From positions 1,984,001-2,048,000 of the forward strand of contig BSBN01000252.1 of the NCBI GenBank assembly GCA_027924645.1: 64,000 bases of DNA. The letters run 5' to 3'. The stretch comes from Cunninghamia lanceolata (Eukaryota; Streptophyta; Pinopsida; Cupressales; Cupressaceae). Both the position numbers and the translations under genes were made by a program. Below, piece by piece: positions 23,840 through 36,431 of the stretch. Each line of letters opens with the position of its first letter. Position 1 is the stretch's first letter. Under the pieces are notes generated by a model. The model ran no database searches, was not told the DNA's origin, and saw nothing but the letters and a program-made list of their open reading frames with translations.

Positions 23840-24669
23840 CATATAGTCATGGGCAAAGGATCAAATTAAGGATTGTCCAACCATGAAATTAAATTTAGCA
23901 CAACAATCATAGTGAAAACTTGATGAAATAGTAACATGATCTTTATTGAATTCATAGTCTTAAATGATTATAATCTACCATAATGGGCTTCCTACATGCT
24001 AGACCATGATCATTTGATTACTAAACATAAAATTTACTATATTCAAATTAAATTGCATCCTCAAATATAAAACTCCATTCTAAAGCTTCATCCTTATGTT
24101 CACACTCGAACCTCCAACTCTTCATTGAATTCTTCCTAACTCTCTCTTAATTCCTTCCAATGATTGTGAGTGATGTATATATAGAAATATCAAGCCTCCA
24201 AGATGATTTGCATTAGCTTCAAGGTGGTTCAAAACTCAATGCCACATGATACATGTAGTCAACCATTATATTAACGAGTCCTTTAATCAAAGCAGTGGTA
24301 ATGGAATGAAAAATCATTACGTAGTGCTTAAAATAAGTCTTCCTAGGTCTAATAAATCTTCATGTATATTCATTTTCTAGCACAAGTGGAGAATAGTTGA
24401 AACTGTGTAAATCTATTATCCCGTAGATGTTCATGAACCAAGTTACACCTTTCTGATGATCCAATTCTTCTAAAACATGGATATGACATGGATGTATCTT
24501 TTTAAAACATAACCTCAAAACCACGAGGCCAAATGTAAACTTGCAGTGATATGCGGTGGCTTCTTCAACAACTAACTGGTGAATGAAACCATACAAACAA
24601 ACAAATACAGTGAAAGCAAATATCTTTGGTTGATGCAAGATTGCTCATATTCCCTCGGATGCTCCTCCA
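23840..24669 (-). repeat. 5' LTR of the chromovirus-like element (approximate ends)
   Basis: The LTR is inferred from the PBS at its left edge and a TATA-like run (minus sense, near 24182). Its minus-strand start TGGAGGAGCATCC, followed by GCAATCTTGCATCAACCAAA, closely resembles the start of the LTR at 46694-47525. The exact left terminus is uncertain because no clean CA/TG end is visible next to the PBS. Confidence 0.5.
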
Positions 24670-25896
24670 TCTCTGGGAGTATAAACAAAATTATCCATGT
24701 GAACAACTATGAGGGATGAAAGATAAGGATTAAAAGATATACTAATAAGAGTACTAGATAAATCCAAACTACCATTGGATGTGCTAGGATAAGAAAAATA
24801 TTCTATGAAATCATGTGTCAAATCCATAAGTGATAAAATAAGCAAGAGGAATCAAAACAATATAATTCTATATCCCTCAAAGTAATTATCAATAAGGTAT
24901 CATCATCTAAGTACTCATAATTAACAAGCAAGAATAACTAGACATGTAATGAGGCATCACTAGAACCACTAGTGTTATTTTGTGAAAATTCTTCACCTAA
25001 AGTAATAATGTCATTATGTAGTATTGGACAAGGTAAAGTATCATCGTGAATATCCATGAGGTATGGAATATCCTCCTCAGAATCCAAAGGAGGAGAAGGA
25101 AAAGTACTCAAGGGTAACATATCATCATGCATATTACTAACACCAATCATAGGCAAAGGAGTGGGTAAGTAAATCTCATGAATGAGTGAGGTGACGGTAA
25201 CCAAAAGAGAAGGATAAGCAAACACCAACTTAGTAAAAGAGGAAAGATTACCCACATGAAGGAATAATATGTCCATAGAACATACCACACCATTCATAGA
25301 ATAGGACATAAGAGTATTAAGGATAGAAGGATCACATGACACAAAATGAAGGAATATATTAAAGTTAGCAAGGAGTGCATGCATCCTACCAAGAGGTAAT
25401 GGCCTATGAGAATCCATAAGGAATGATCACACAATATACCCAAATTGAAAGGGGTCAGTAGGTAGGGGTAGTTGGGTAGGGTTGCAATAATGTTAAACCC
25501 AAAATAAAGAATATAGCAATGAGATCAAATGGAAAGTATGTGTAAACTGGATAATTAGATATGTAATATATGTTATACAAATAGAAAATTCATACTTTAA
25601 ACCCTAATAGAGAAGGCATAAACCCTAGGGGAGAAACCCTAAGAGGTGTAAGAAAGTGAAGTGCACCAAAAATGTAATAAAATAAAATACTTCTTTATAT
25701 AAAGCTCCTAAGACAAATTAATTAATCATCTTTAACATCAGATACCTTAGGAATATGAGTTAGGAATGATAAACATGCTAAATTTAACACTCAAAATTTT
25801 ATATAATAAATGCAAGTACTTATCTCTTAGCTAGATGTGGAATATGACTACCATATGTCTAAAAATGATTCGTTACTATTGTAGAAAATTAGGACA
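24670..25896. other. No recognised gene; one long minus-strand frame
   Basis: A 159-codon minus-strand frame (25417-24938) has no recognisable domain. It is Ser/Pro/Leu-rich and could be the internal ORF of a small non-autonomous retroelement, or chance. The remainder is A/T-rich. A telomere-like word (AACCCTA) occurs three times near 25600-25645 but not as an array. Confidence 0.3.
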
Positions 25897-27792
25897 TGTT
25901 AAAATTTATTAGAATTTGTGCAACCTATATTTCTCTATTAGGGTCATTTCTATGATTGTGAATCGATCTTGCGAGTGCAAATTTGAACCAAGTCTATGGA
26001 TCTAATCTCTACTAATTTTTAAATGTTTATTTTCAAATCACCTTGAAGTTCTTAGTTTGATCTTCATATTAAAAAATATATGTACTCGAGAATTTGCACA
26101 TGACAAAGATTGTTAACTCCTTTGTGTCAAACCTAGGTAATGATGTCGAGTCAATAACTTTGAGCAAGATTGAGAGAAATAAGCAATCATGTAATATGCC
26201 CTAGAATGATGATGTAATGCTAATGCCACTAGATGATTCTTTTTAGTAGATGTGATGTGTGTTAGAATGTGTTCAATTCATGTTTTTGCTAGATGTTTTA
26301 AATGAATTAGGGTTTGTCCTTAAATACAACACTTTAGTTTGCAATTCAACTATTTTACACTTCAAGTTGGCTCATAACAATCACTTAGAGAAAAAATAAT
26401 TAGAACCAAATTTTAACTTTGATTTTAAGGAAAAAAAGAGTCAATTTCAAACTTATGGAGGTGATATAAATTATTTCCACAAATATAAATCTAATCTAAA
26501 ATAAATAATAAATAAACTAACAATCTTATCTAAACCCAAAAAAAACACTACCAAAATCAAATTATGTTACCAACTTTTATTTAAAAAATCTTCATTTATA
26601 CATGTTAATTATCTAATTATTTCGTTAAAAACAAATGAATCCGAATATGCAATTTTACTTCATTAAAGTGAGAATAAACTATTCTTTTTATCCTTACCCT
26701 ACGAAAACAAATACACAATAAATACAACCAAAAAACAGAGATGCATAACGTTGAAAATGACAATTTACATAAAGACAAGACTGATGAAATAGTGATCAAA
26801 CTTCTTTGCTCTACCTATTAGAAATTGCAAAACTAGTTTGAATTTAAGCTTGGTGATAAGATTTGTAGAATTTCGAAGCATACTAGAATTTCAAAATTGT
26901 AGAATTTCAAAGCATAGTGATAAGAAAAAGACCCATTGTCATTTTTAAGCTGCTCTTCCCTGATTTTAAATTTTAAACAAAAAGGCCACTGCCATCTTTT
27001 TTCTTGTCATTCTAGAAAGGCCCGTCCCACACTTCCCTTCTTTTTTTTTGGCATTACTCACCTAATCTTTCACACGTGCTTATTTTAAGGTAACCCATTA
27101 TTTTTCTTCCCAACGATATATCATTAGAGTTATTATTTTGGGCATAACTTGGAGAAAACATACAATAATAATTAGTAATTGCACCATGTAAGTATGGTGC
27201 AATGGTTATGTGGATAGGGAAAATCTTAGATAAAGATTAGCACTTGGACTTATAGGAGGTTCAAGGAATACGCCAATAGGAACAATTCCGAGTACTATAA
27301 TGCTCACATATAAAAGCCTATCAGTTAATTAAGTAATAATTTATATAGTATCATCTTCTCCATTGTATAAATAGAAGTAAAAAAAGTGATAAAAAATTTC
27401 CTACATTAAAATAAGTTGAGGTAAGAAGAAAGAAAACAATTTATATAATTGTTTTCAAATAAATATCTAAAAGTATGCCGTTTGTAAAATTATACAAGGT
27501 ATTAAACCATTAAAATAATGTTTTACATTTTATTATGTGTCTTGGAAGATGCTTTAATTTGTACAATTTTTCATTTGTTTGTATAATGTTTAGTAAATAC
27601 ATCGGAGAAATGATAAGTATTTGTACAAAAGTCGGTTTCTTTACTTTTACATTCTCTCAATGTTCAAAGATAAGAAATTGTAAATTGTCCATGATGTTGG
27701 GTTGGTTGGACAACATCCAATTTAGGCTTGGTTGTAATGTTGGTGGTCCTTTGTTTTCAATCGTGTTGTAGTTGCACATTTGATTAGAAAGT
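25897..27792 (+). repeat. Direct repeat unit, copy A (pairs with 39395-41244)
   Basis: About 1.9 kb matches 39395-41244 from TGT...AATTTATTAG to GATTAGAAAGT, in the same order and orientation, with scattered substitutions. One extra ~70-base piece (about 27238-27330) is absent from copy B. No PBS or polypurine tract adjoins either copy, so an LTR pair is unlikely. A short frame at 27535-27771 is shared in part with 40986-41171 but has no known domain. Confidence 0.8.
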
Positions 27793-29749
27793 AATCATAC
27801 ATGAATATGTTATACTATTGTAGTGATGTACCATAAATGTTTACAAATATAGTAGATCATTATTTCGATTGTCATGCTAAAACACTTGCAATAGCTAGTT
27901 AGAACAAGATGCAAATGTTACTTCAACTTAATATAATCAAGATTTACCTTTACATTTTTGTACCAAATAACCAAGTCATGTATGCATGTGTGTGTTGATT
28001 TACCTTTCCCATTTGCTTCATTATCAATAAAAGTGAGAGACATATTAGGACTATGGATGATTTGACACCTAAAGCAAACATTGGTCTACAAATAATTTAA
28101 CATGTTAACCTATAGACGCATTGCTTAAAGTTAGGTATTGTTCCATTCCTAGTCAAATGTTTATAGTCTCAATGGACATACCTTTGATTCTAGTTTTTAT
28201 GTGTGGGCTCTCTTTTTAAAAAATCATTGCCTTTTTTAATTCTTTTAGGAGTGTATTACTGTTTTTTTAGTGGTGAGTCTTCGCTAATTGATGAATAGTT
28301 GGTATCGGGCTTAACGAATAGTTGGTATTGGGCAATTCAATTTTAATGAATATAATGAAATGATATGGGACCCAATTCACTTGGATTTTGTTATTTATCG
28401 GTCCAATGGATGTTAAATCACCACCAATTTATTTATGATTCATTTATGTGTAATTTTTTTGTAGCAGAAAACTACACATTTATAATGGGGAATCAACTAA
28501 AATTTTGGAGGCATGTTTAATATACTATCATATTCACCAATACCATTAAAATTCTACCCTATATGAGGACCAATTTCATCAATAGCATTATAACACCATG
28601 CTAATTGTAGGGCCATAATCACCTTAAAATCACAACATATGTTTTAGATCATGGTCCCAATCGCCTAACATTTACATTGATTGTTTACAATCACACGGGA
28701 TTCGCTAAATTTTTACTCCACCATTTTACAATTTGTCAAGTTTCGACAAATTTGAATTCACATAAATATAATTAAAACTCTAAATTAATCTTTTACACAT
28801 GTTCTACTCTTGATTTAGATTGACTCAATTCTTGAATCTTTACATCCTTTGGAGAATTCTATTTTGGACTCATTTCTTTGGTTTTTCTATGTTCAATGCC
28901 TACTTGCTACTTGGAATTCTATTTTTAGTGATCCATAGACAACTACAAGCATTATTGAGTCAATGAACGAAAAGTGATAATTTCTTTATTATTTTATAAT
29001 ATAAGATTTCATCTATTTATTTATCTATGTGATTTCATTGTTATAGATGATATTGAGTAGTGATACATCTAGGCCTAGGGCATATTTGATTCCTTTTATT
29101 GATTTTATCTATTTAGTTTTATTATTACATAATACAAACAATACTGAAAATTGTTAGTGATGAGTCTTTTATGGTGAGTTGTGACCTTAAACACAACAAT
29201 ATTTTTTTACAATTTCCAATTCATGAGAAATGTCGAGCAAGAGCTGGATTCTTGAAAGTAGTAACTTGGGTGCTCATCAAAACACATAAACATGATGCCA
29301 TACTTTGGCAATGTGTGTGGTCCATCAAATCAACCTACAACATCAAGATTTATTTTATTTATTAATGAACAAGGGAATACCTCACAGGAAGTTTGTAATG
29401 AGTTGCATGACAATGCCAGAGATGATGTTCTAGAGGAGTCATAGGGTAGTCGAAATAATATTAATAAACCCACCTCAACAAAGTGATAACAAAAATCTAG
29501 ATCTTGCATGGAAGGGCAAAAGAAAAGCCAAATAAAAATGAGGCATGAGTGGGATATGTCAAGGAACTTCAGATTGATTAGGTAACACCCATTCATTGAA
29601 CCAGTGGAGAATAAAAATAAAGATGAACCTCCCATAAATGTAGGTGTAAGATTTACAATTAGAAATATGGTAGGAACAAAAAATTGTAGCTAAAATTTGA
29701 CACCATAGAAAAACATGTTGGTAAATTTTATGAAAAGAAAATCATAGAC
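27793..29749. other. A/T-rich intergenic stretch, no gene recognised
   Basis: No domain, RNA gene or clear repeat was recognised. A possible upstream part of the hAT-like transposase remnant may start within 29170-29750, but the frames are too broken to call. By position this stretch (to 29948) is what is missing between copy B and the second hAT-like remnant. Confidence 0.3.
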
Positions 29750-31574
29750 GGAAACGCAAAATCAATAATAAGATGGAAAACAAAGGAAGAATGTCTTTGT
29801 GTTAAGCATACCATACAATATGATGAGTATATTAAAAAAAGGCAAAACTTGCTACATGTGGAGGTATAATTGAAGCTTAATTTAGAAAGATGATGGCACC
29901 ATCACAAATAGAAAAAAATGTTCAATTGAGTGTTTCTTTTCATATTTTGACTAGAGGGTGTCCTATGACAGACTACCCAAGATATATTTTTTTAAAATCT
30001 TTTCTAGGTGTTCCTAACTTTCCTAACAAACATTGGTAAATAAATAATGGATGGGAATGGGCAAATTGTCTTGCTGAGATGGAAAAATAGGATGCACAAG
30101 AACAAATAAAACAAACAACTTTTATTGCATTATCTTTAGATGAAGTTATAGCAATAGGTAATACTTATTGGGTATGTATGCATGTGTATACTATAGAAAT
30201 CATGTCTGCCAACCTCATCTACTCTTTTCTCATAAAATGAAGGAGAATGCAACATTGCATAATTTATTTGAAATGGTTAAGAAATTTTTTAACAAAATTG
30301 GAGGTTGGATGACTACACAATTGCCAAAACTTTGGTGTGTGTAAGGGTGGATGGAGCTACATTAATGCAAGGTCATAGGAACAATATTTGTGTAAAGATA
30401 CAAACCTCTTGTTCACCATACATGATTGTAATTCACTACATGGCCCATAGAATGATTGTAGCATTTAAAATTGTGGGTAATTTTTTTACAATAGCAATTG
30501 TTGAAGATCTAGTCTGTGAGTTCCACTCATACTTTTGTCAAGTCCCAAACAATTTTTAGAATTTCTACATTTTGATGAGGGAATAACCATAGGAAAGAAG
30601 CTTCTTAAGGATGTTGATACTATATGGATCTCCTTGCATGGGTCAACACAAAGATTTTTTGTAAAATACCAATCCTTGATTGGAGTAATGTACAAACATT
30701 ACCTCATAGTAGACAAAGCTCCTAACCTCTTATTTAAGTTAAGTGACATAGAGACACTTCTAACTTTATATGGTATGAACTTCCCATGTTGGAGGAAATG
30801 AACATTCTTGTGAAAAATCTCAAGAAAAGAACTATGTATATTTCAAAATGTGCAAAGCTATGTAAAATGATATGCATGACCCTTGATAATCTATATTATT
30901 AGAGCGGTCATTCATAAGTCCAAAATTTAATAATTGGCACTTGATGACAAATGTGGACAATTCTTCTAATTTTGTATAGTTTAATGCAAGTGGGGAGTTA
31001 TGTGTCTTTGTACAACAATATGAGATACCAATGCACTATTTTTCCAAGGTCAAGCATACTACCAAAGAATAATCTATTACAAGGGATGCTTTTGCCAATA
31101 TTGTTAAATTGTAAGTATTACTTTAAAGGATATTACAAGATCTCTTTCCTTTGAGATTAGAGAGCAATTCCCTCAAGATGAACTACTTAAACCCGTGTCT
31201 ATTATGTATCTTCAATACTAGATCAACTATCAACCATCTAATTTTTATAACAAGATAAAAATATTGGCCAATTAGTTTTCCAGAAGTTTAGAATTCAATG
31301 GGTAAGATATAGAAGGAGTTATAAATAAATCTAAGCTTACTGATCAATCTACTTATTTTGCAACATCAATTATGGAATAATTTAAACTCATGGAGAGTTC
31401 GTTCTAAGATGGATAAATAACAAATCTTTAGTCAGTCTTTATTCAAAGTGAAATATTATGTGATTCAATATCAAAATATTCCAAACTTGCTAATCTATGT
31501 CAAACCATGATATTAGGGGCAATGGAAAATGAGATTTTTTGATGTATTGGGATTGTTGAAATCAAAGATAATAA
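29750..31574 (+). pseudogene. hAT-like transposase remnant, copy 1, main part
   Basis: The remnant resembles plant hAT-type transposase-derived proteins. Visible blocks: FIALSLDEV near 30120-30150 (the SLDEV motif with a catalytic-type Asp), then VCVRVDGATLMQG near 30330-30370, then the IVIHYMAHRM segment (about 30425-30455). LLKDVDTIWISLHGS follows (about 30603-30645). The fold continues to GIVEIKDN at 31550-31574, where an LTR element interrupts it; the C-terminal dimerisation-like part resumes at 37678. Stops and shifts occur throughout. Compared with copy 2 (48898-50861) both are dead and decayed independently. Confidence 0.7.
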
Positions 31575-32822
31575 TGTTATGGAGTAAAAAGTGGACACAT
31601 GCCTTTTTACCTCCTAGTTTACCTCCTAGGTTTGCTTCATTATACACTCTAATTGAGCATCCCGAAGAAAAAAGCCCGACACCCATGTGAATTTGGGACC
31701 TTGGGCCCTTCATTTAACTTACCCCTAACCTCATTTGGGCCCCTGGACTTGGGCACCAACCGCCCAAGTCTCCTCTGACTAGTTGGGGCTAATAAATGTT
31801 ATGTCAGCCTAAGACCTTTAGAAATGTTCCTCCTTGTTAGCTTTTGTGATTTAATTTCATGAATGTTAGAAGGAAAACATATATAAGTGAGTTTTTGACT
31901 TCATTTTAAACCTAGATGGATATTTCAAACTTATGATATTGGAGCAAAGAGCATTCAAGGTATTCATTGTGTTATTGTTGCATATTTGTGTTGTTTACAA
32001 ATTTGGCATAATCATCCATCTCCTTATGAGTTGAAGAGATTTTATCCTCCTAAGGACTTCACCTCTAAGGTGACATCATTGCTATTTGAATCATTTCATC
32101 ATTTGGATTATCTTTAGCCTCTGCCCTGTAAGGCTCGCTCTCTCTCTAACAACAGTGTTGGGAAAGCTTGAATGCTAACCTGGGATTTGACTGAGGCAAA
32201 TCCCTAAACATCACAACCCCCAAACCCCTCTCTTATCGTCTTGTGTGCAGGTTATAGGTACAAGTTTTAGGAAAAGTGGAGCTACAGGAAGACAGTGTAG
32301 GAATTAAGGTTTAAGATTCGAAAAGAACTCCAAATTATCTCTTTGAAAAGACTTGGGCAGTTGGTGCCCTAGTCTACAAGGATTCTAGGTTTTGGATCTT
32401 GTTTCTGAGCATCATTTGCAACATATTCTCAGTTTTGACCTCTGGCAGAATCTCAGTTCTGGACTTGGGCAGTTACCAAATTTGTCCTCTGACACCTCAA
32501 CTTTCGGGAGACATGTTCTGACATCTTACTGATCATCTCTATACTTTTAGTTTATAGATTTCTGTTGTCAATCATTTGTTTCAAGCTGATTATCTCATAA
32601 CTAGGGTTTCACTCATACTTAACCTAGGGTTTGATAAAATTCTTGGTTGAATCTCATCTTTCCTTGACAAACAAGAGCACAAAATTAGTAGTTGAGTCCT
32701 CTTCCATCTTGTAGTGACTTAAGCTTGGTTTTGTCCTTGAATGTTGTAGTGAAAGGAGGATTTGATCTAGTGTATTCACATACGTGCATTCATCATCTCC
32801 CTTCTCCTTTTACTATTAAACA
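31575..32822 (+). repeat. 5' LTR of the 31575-37672 element
   Basis: 1248 bp from TGTTATGGAG to ATTAAACA. It is matched along its whole length by 36432-37672 with scattered differences and a few small indels; for example, an additional CGCCCAAGTCTCC-type stretch near 31768-31787 is missing from the other copy. A purine-rich lead and TCTCTC motifs near 32139 are shared. Confidence 0.92.
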
Positions 32823-32825
32823 TTT

Positions 32826-32836
32826 TGGTGAACCCG
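32826..32836 (+). other. Primer-binding-site-like sequence
   Basis: TGGTGAACCCG begins three bases after the LTR end at 32822. Its position is right for a PBS; I cannot assign the tRNA with certainty. Confidence 0.5.
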
Positions 32837-33479
32837 TAGTAGCAAATATTTGCATCTTGCTGAGTGTTGAAATCAGATGTTGCATTAATTCATATCATAT
32901 CTATCATGCTACATTGGAAAATCTTGCATAAATTTGAAAAAAAAGGAGCATTCTAGGCTTGCATAAAGGCATAATTTTGCATTGCATATCATTGCAAACA
33001 TTTAATTTTCTGATTTTTACATCAGATCTGAGACAAATTACAACAATTAATCATTTCATGATCTCACACCTTGCATTTGCATATCTCATTTGTTCTAGGG
33101 TTTTGTTGAAATTTTGCATTTTTCATATAACCTAGTTCTTTTAAAAGCTAGGGTTGGTAGTCAAAATATTATTTCAGATTTTGTTGCTTCTTTAAACACT
33201 CATTAAAATATGATTTTGACTTGTAGTGTTGCTTCATGGTGTGTTCTTGCATCTAGGTTTCAAATTTTGCAATTACACAGTGTGTATTTCAACATTTAAG
33301 GGTTTTACACACTTTCTTCATAATTATTTGAGCAAATTTTACATCATTCATCTTTCCTTGTTGTGTAGCACTATTTACATTATATATACTTTGTTTTTTG
33401 TGAAATCCATGTGTTTTTCTCTTTAAAACCCCAATTTCCTCAAACAGGTGCTTTGGTGTGAAACAGTCTCACATACATG

Positions 33480-34578
33480 GCTTCTCATCACAACACAATG
33501 CTATGGTCCCTCCTTGACTTTATAGGAAGAGGAAGACTCTTGAACCTAAAATAAAATTTACACATGATATCACAATTGGATACATTGCGTTACCTCTTTA
33601 CATCACCGCACATATAAGTGGAAATCCTACAAGAGGGGTCCTTATCGATCCTAATTGTATGACGATTGTGATTACTGAAGAGTTCCTTTATGTGCATGAT
33701 TTGATACAAGAATGTTATGAACCCACACATATGATGGTTAAGGCACATATTGGAGCTTTCCTTCCTGGCTATAGGGAAGATTACATTATTGATTAAAGTA
33801 GTGGAGAAAGCCCTAGAACAGTCATTTGACATCATCCCTACTTCTGACCTATTTCATGTGAAACTAGGCCACCCATGGCTTAAGTCCATGAAAGCGGTCC
33901 CCTCTACAATTCATAAATGTCTAAAATTTCTTCATCAAGGGAAAGTGTATATTTACCACCATAGTAGATGGAAGCCTATGGTTACTCATGGAAATTTCAG
34001 CCTATACTACTTTTGGTTGCAACCTACCAAGCCTCCTCAACCAAGAGAAGATCAATTCTTCCTAGGATATCAAAGATACAAGGCAAAGTTAATAAAAAAA
34101 CTAGTTGGACCTCCTATTGAACAAGTGGAAAGTGAAGAGCAGCCCAAATTTAAAGGACCCCCTTGACCACGAATTAAGGGAGTCTTTGCTGAGGTTCCTC
34201 CTCCGCCATCCTTACAAGGATCGAGAGATACCCATAAAGAACAAAGCACTTTATCCAAAAAGATCAACTTTGTACTAGATTCCTCCTCTAAGATGTCGAA
34301 GACTATGGAAAATAATGAGAATACTTTTGCAAACATCACTAATAAAACATGAAGGAATAGGCAAGCAAGAGATAGAAGGAGAAAAAGACAAGCCTTAGCT
34401 CGACAAGCAAGAACTCAACAAGAAAACATTCCACCAACTACAATTGAATCAAATAAGGAAGAGCTAAAGGTTGAAGACTTAAAGGACAATGATTCAAGTT
34501 GGGTAATTGTACCTTATGTACCTATTTCCTCTTGCATTCAAGATTGGGAGGAAGATTATTTGCTTGACGACAACCGCT
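33480..34578 (+). pseudogene. Protease-region ORF remnant of a non-autonomous gypsy element
   Basis: A frame interrupted by stops runs from about 33480 to 34578. The best block (33750-34166) contains FHVKLGHPWLKSMKAVPST, matching the C-terminal part of Tat/Athila-type retropepsins, where L-G-x-P-W precedes AVPST. Upstream pieces (33540-33750) resemble the N-terminal half of the same domain. A linker then leads to a Lys/Arg/Gln-rich and acidic tail that ends DWEEDYLLDDN near 34550-34575. No gag core or zinc knuckle and no polymerase motifs are seen. It may be a family-specific ORF kept by a derivative element. Confidence 0.6.
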
Positions 34579-36416
34579 AGTTCAATTGTGTAACAGGTAA
34601 GTATTTCTAACCCTTCTTAGCCACATTTGATGTAGCACCTCTATGAGTTGCTCGCTTATGTGGCCTCCTCTTATGTGTTTTGTTCCCCCATGTTGTGTTA
34701 TGTGTTGTTTAGATCTCTTTGGATGACTCTTGATACTCTTGTAAGGTCAAGGAAACAAGGAGACCACCTCTGTTGTGACCATTCTTCTATGTGTTCCTCT
34801 ATTCTTCTATTATCCTCTCATCTATTTCATTGTTGTGTGTTGTGCCTTGGGGGCATAACATTGTGGAGGACATCTTGGGGGAATCTTCCCATGTTGTAAA
34901 CCCAAGTCACTCTTGTCTCCTCTCTCATTTTTATTATTTACATTCTTTAGTGGATCTACTAGCCGGCGAATGGCAAAAACAAACAAATACTGATAAGAAC
35001 CATGTGTCCCTTCAGTAAGAAAGCAAAAATGGACCTAGTCCATATATGAAGATGGGATTGATATATATTACTAACTCTTGACTAGTGGAATCACTCCGTG
35101 TGATGTATCATGTTATGAAATTTGTTGTGACAAACCTTTGTAATACTCTAAATCTGCTTCTACATACGCTTTTGATTGTTTTATATCTCACCTTGTTGTT
35201 ACACTCGGTCCTGAGATACCTGCAGTATAACCTCACGGCTATGCTCGGTTCCAAACCCGCAAGTGTAGCCTTGGTCTTTCATATGATTTGATTTAGGCAT
35301 AACTTTCACGATTAGATTTGGTTGTTATCTTAGAAAAGATTTTCTAACCAAAGCTTATATCTTGTTGATTATCTTAGCATATGATATCAATATGTTTGTG
35401 GGAGCATTCGATGATTGTGGCACATGTCACTTTTGGGGCATGGGCTTTGCAAAAGCTCTTGTTCCCTTGCATGTTTTCACTCTCCCTTAATGTGCTTGAT
35501 ATCGGCAAGTGGGATCAACCACCTTAAGGTGGGGGTATATATAATGGTATTTGCTTGATTACTTTTACACTGACAAAGTGTATTTGAAAGCCCTCATCAT
35601 GAGGTGGGATGGCGTATCTCTTGAGCTAGTACGCACCCTTTTAAGAAAAAAGCCCTCATCACAAGGCGGGATGGCATATCTCTTGAGCTAGTGTGCATCC
35701 TTTTATAGAGCGCCCTCATCGCAAGGTGGGATGGTGTATCTCTTGAGCTAGTGCACATCCATTTAGAGAAAGTCCTCATCATGAGGCGGGGTTGGATCTT
35801 CAGTCATTCACCCTTAAGTGTTTCTTTGGCGATTGTGGTAGCGTAGATCAACCATCAGGTGTGTTTGGCATGTCTTAGATAGTGGAGTGCAACGATGAGC
35901 TCCTTCCTATCACTCGTGTTTGCTATGTATAAGATGTATAGTGTGTCTATGGCATACTATGTAGCCCTCATGTATTCCGTGTGTCTTACATGTGTTTTAC
36001 GTGTCTTTTTTTGTGTGTCTTGCATGTTTGTGGCATGGTCTAAAGACATGTGGCAATGAGCCCCCCACGCTGTATGTGTTTTCCATGTCTTCACATGTAT
36101 GTTTTGTTTACTTTAGTTAGCATTATATATATAGATATGTAATTGTTTAATCATGTCATCTCTCCATGTTTACTTCATGAATTGCATGACTGTGTTCATG
36201 TCTTCTCTGTGCATTGCATGTTTCACTATCTTCTCCATGTATTGTGTGCTTCCTTACTGTATTCATTGTGTCTTATGTGAATGTTAAGTATTTGCTTATG
36301 TTTGCCTAAGCTTGGGGGGCTAGTGATAGTCTTCAAACTTAGGGTGTGTTTGGTGTGTCTGATGTGCTTTGATCGTACTTCAATGCATGTATGGATCGTA
36401 AGATCATACACACATT
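34579..36416. other. Non-coding interior of the 31575-37672 element
   Basis: No protein domain is recognised here. The segment contains the ~60-bp tandem repeats at 35591-35800 and a T/G-rich stretch (about 35860-36300) with many CATGTGT/GTGTCTT words. It ends at the polypurine tract. Confidence 0.6.
35591..35800 (+). repeat. Tandem repeat, ~60-62 bp unit, 3.5 copies
   Basis: Units begin with the CCCTCATC / TCCTCATC block at 35591, 35653, 35713 and 35773 (periods 62, 60, 60; last copy partial). Each carries GGGATGG...TATCTCTTGAGCTAGT. The head of the first and last units, CCTCATCATGAGG, is a near-perfect palindrome; the middle units keep a weaker version. Confidence 0.9.
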
Positions 36417-36431
36417 AAAGTGGGGGCTAAA
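36417..36431 (+). other. Polypurine tract
   Basis: AAAGTGGGGGCTAAA lies directly before the 3' LTR start TGTCATGG at 36432. It marks the 3' end of the interior and confirms plus-strand polarity. Confidence 0.75.

Larger units (their letters stand above)
20700..24669 (-). mobile_element. Chromovirus-like Ty3/gypsy element, 5' half
   Basis: On the minus strand the order is LTR (about 24669 to 23840), PBS (23836-23825), gag (about 23546 down to 22550), protease (about 22535-22009) and RT (about 21669-20880). The RNase H start fades out near 20700. Integrase and the 3' LTR are absent. Reading frames are broken by many stops and shifts. Confidence 0.75.

Noticed and set aside
24938..25417. 159-codon minus frame as a host gene
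   Set aside because: No domain, no supporting neighbours, no splice evidence; mentioned only in the regional entry.
25600..25650. AACCCTA words as interstitial telomere repeat
   Set aside because: Only a few non-contiguous copies occur.
27535..27771. Frame starting with the same residues in both repeat copies (also 40986-41171)
   Set aside because: Conservation is explained by the duplication of DNA; the frames end differently and no domain is seen.
35591..35800. Regular repeats as a CRISPR array
   Set aside because: Units are contiguous 60-62 bp tandem copies without unique spacers, inside a plant LTR element.
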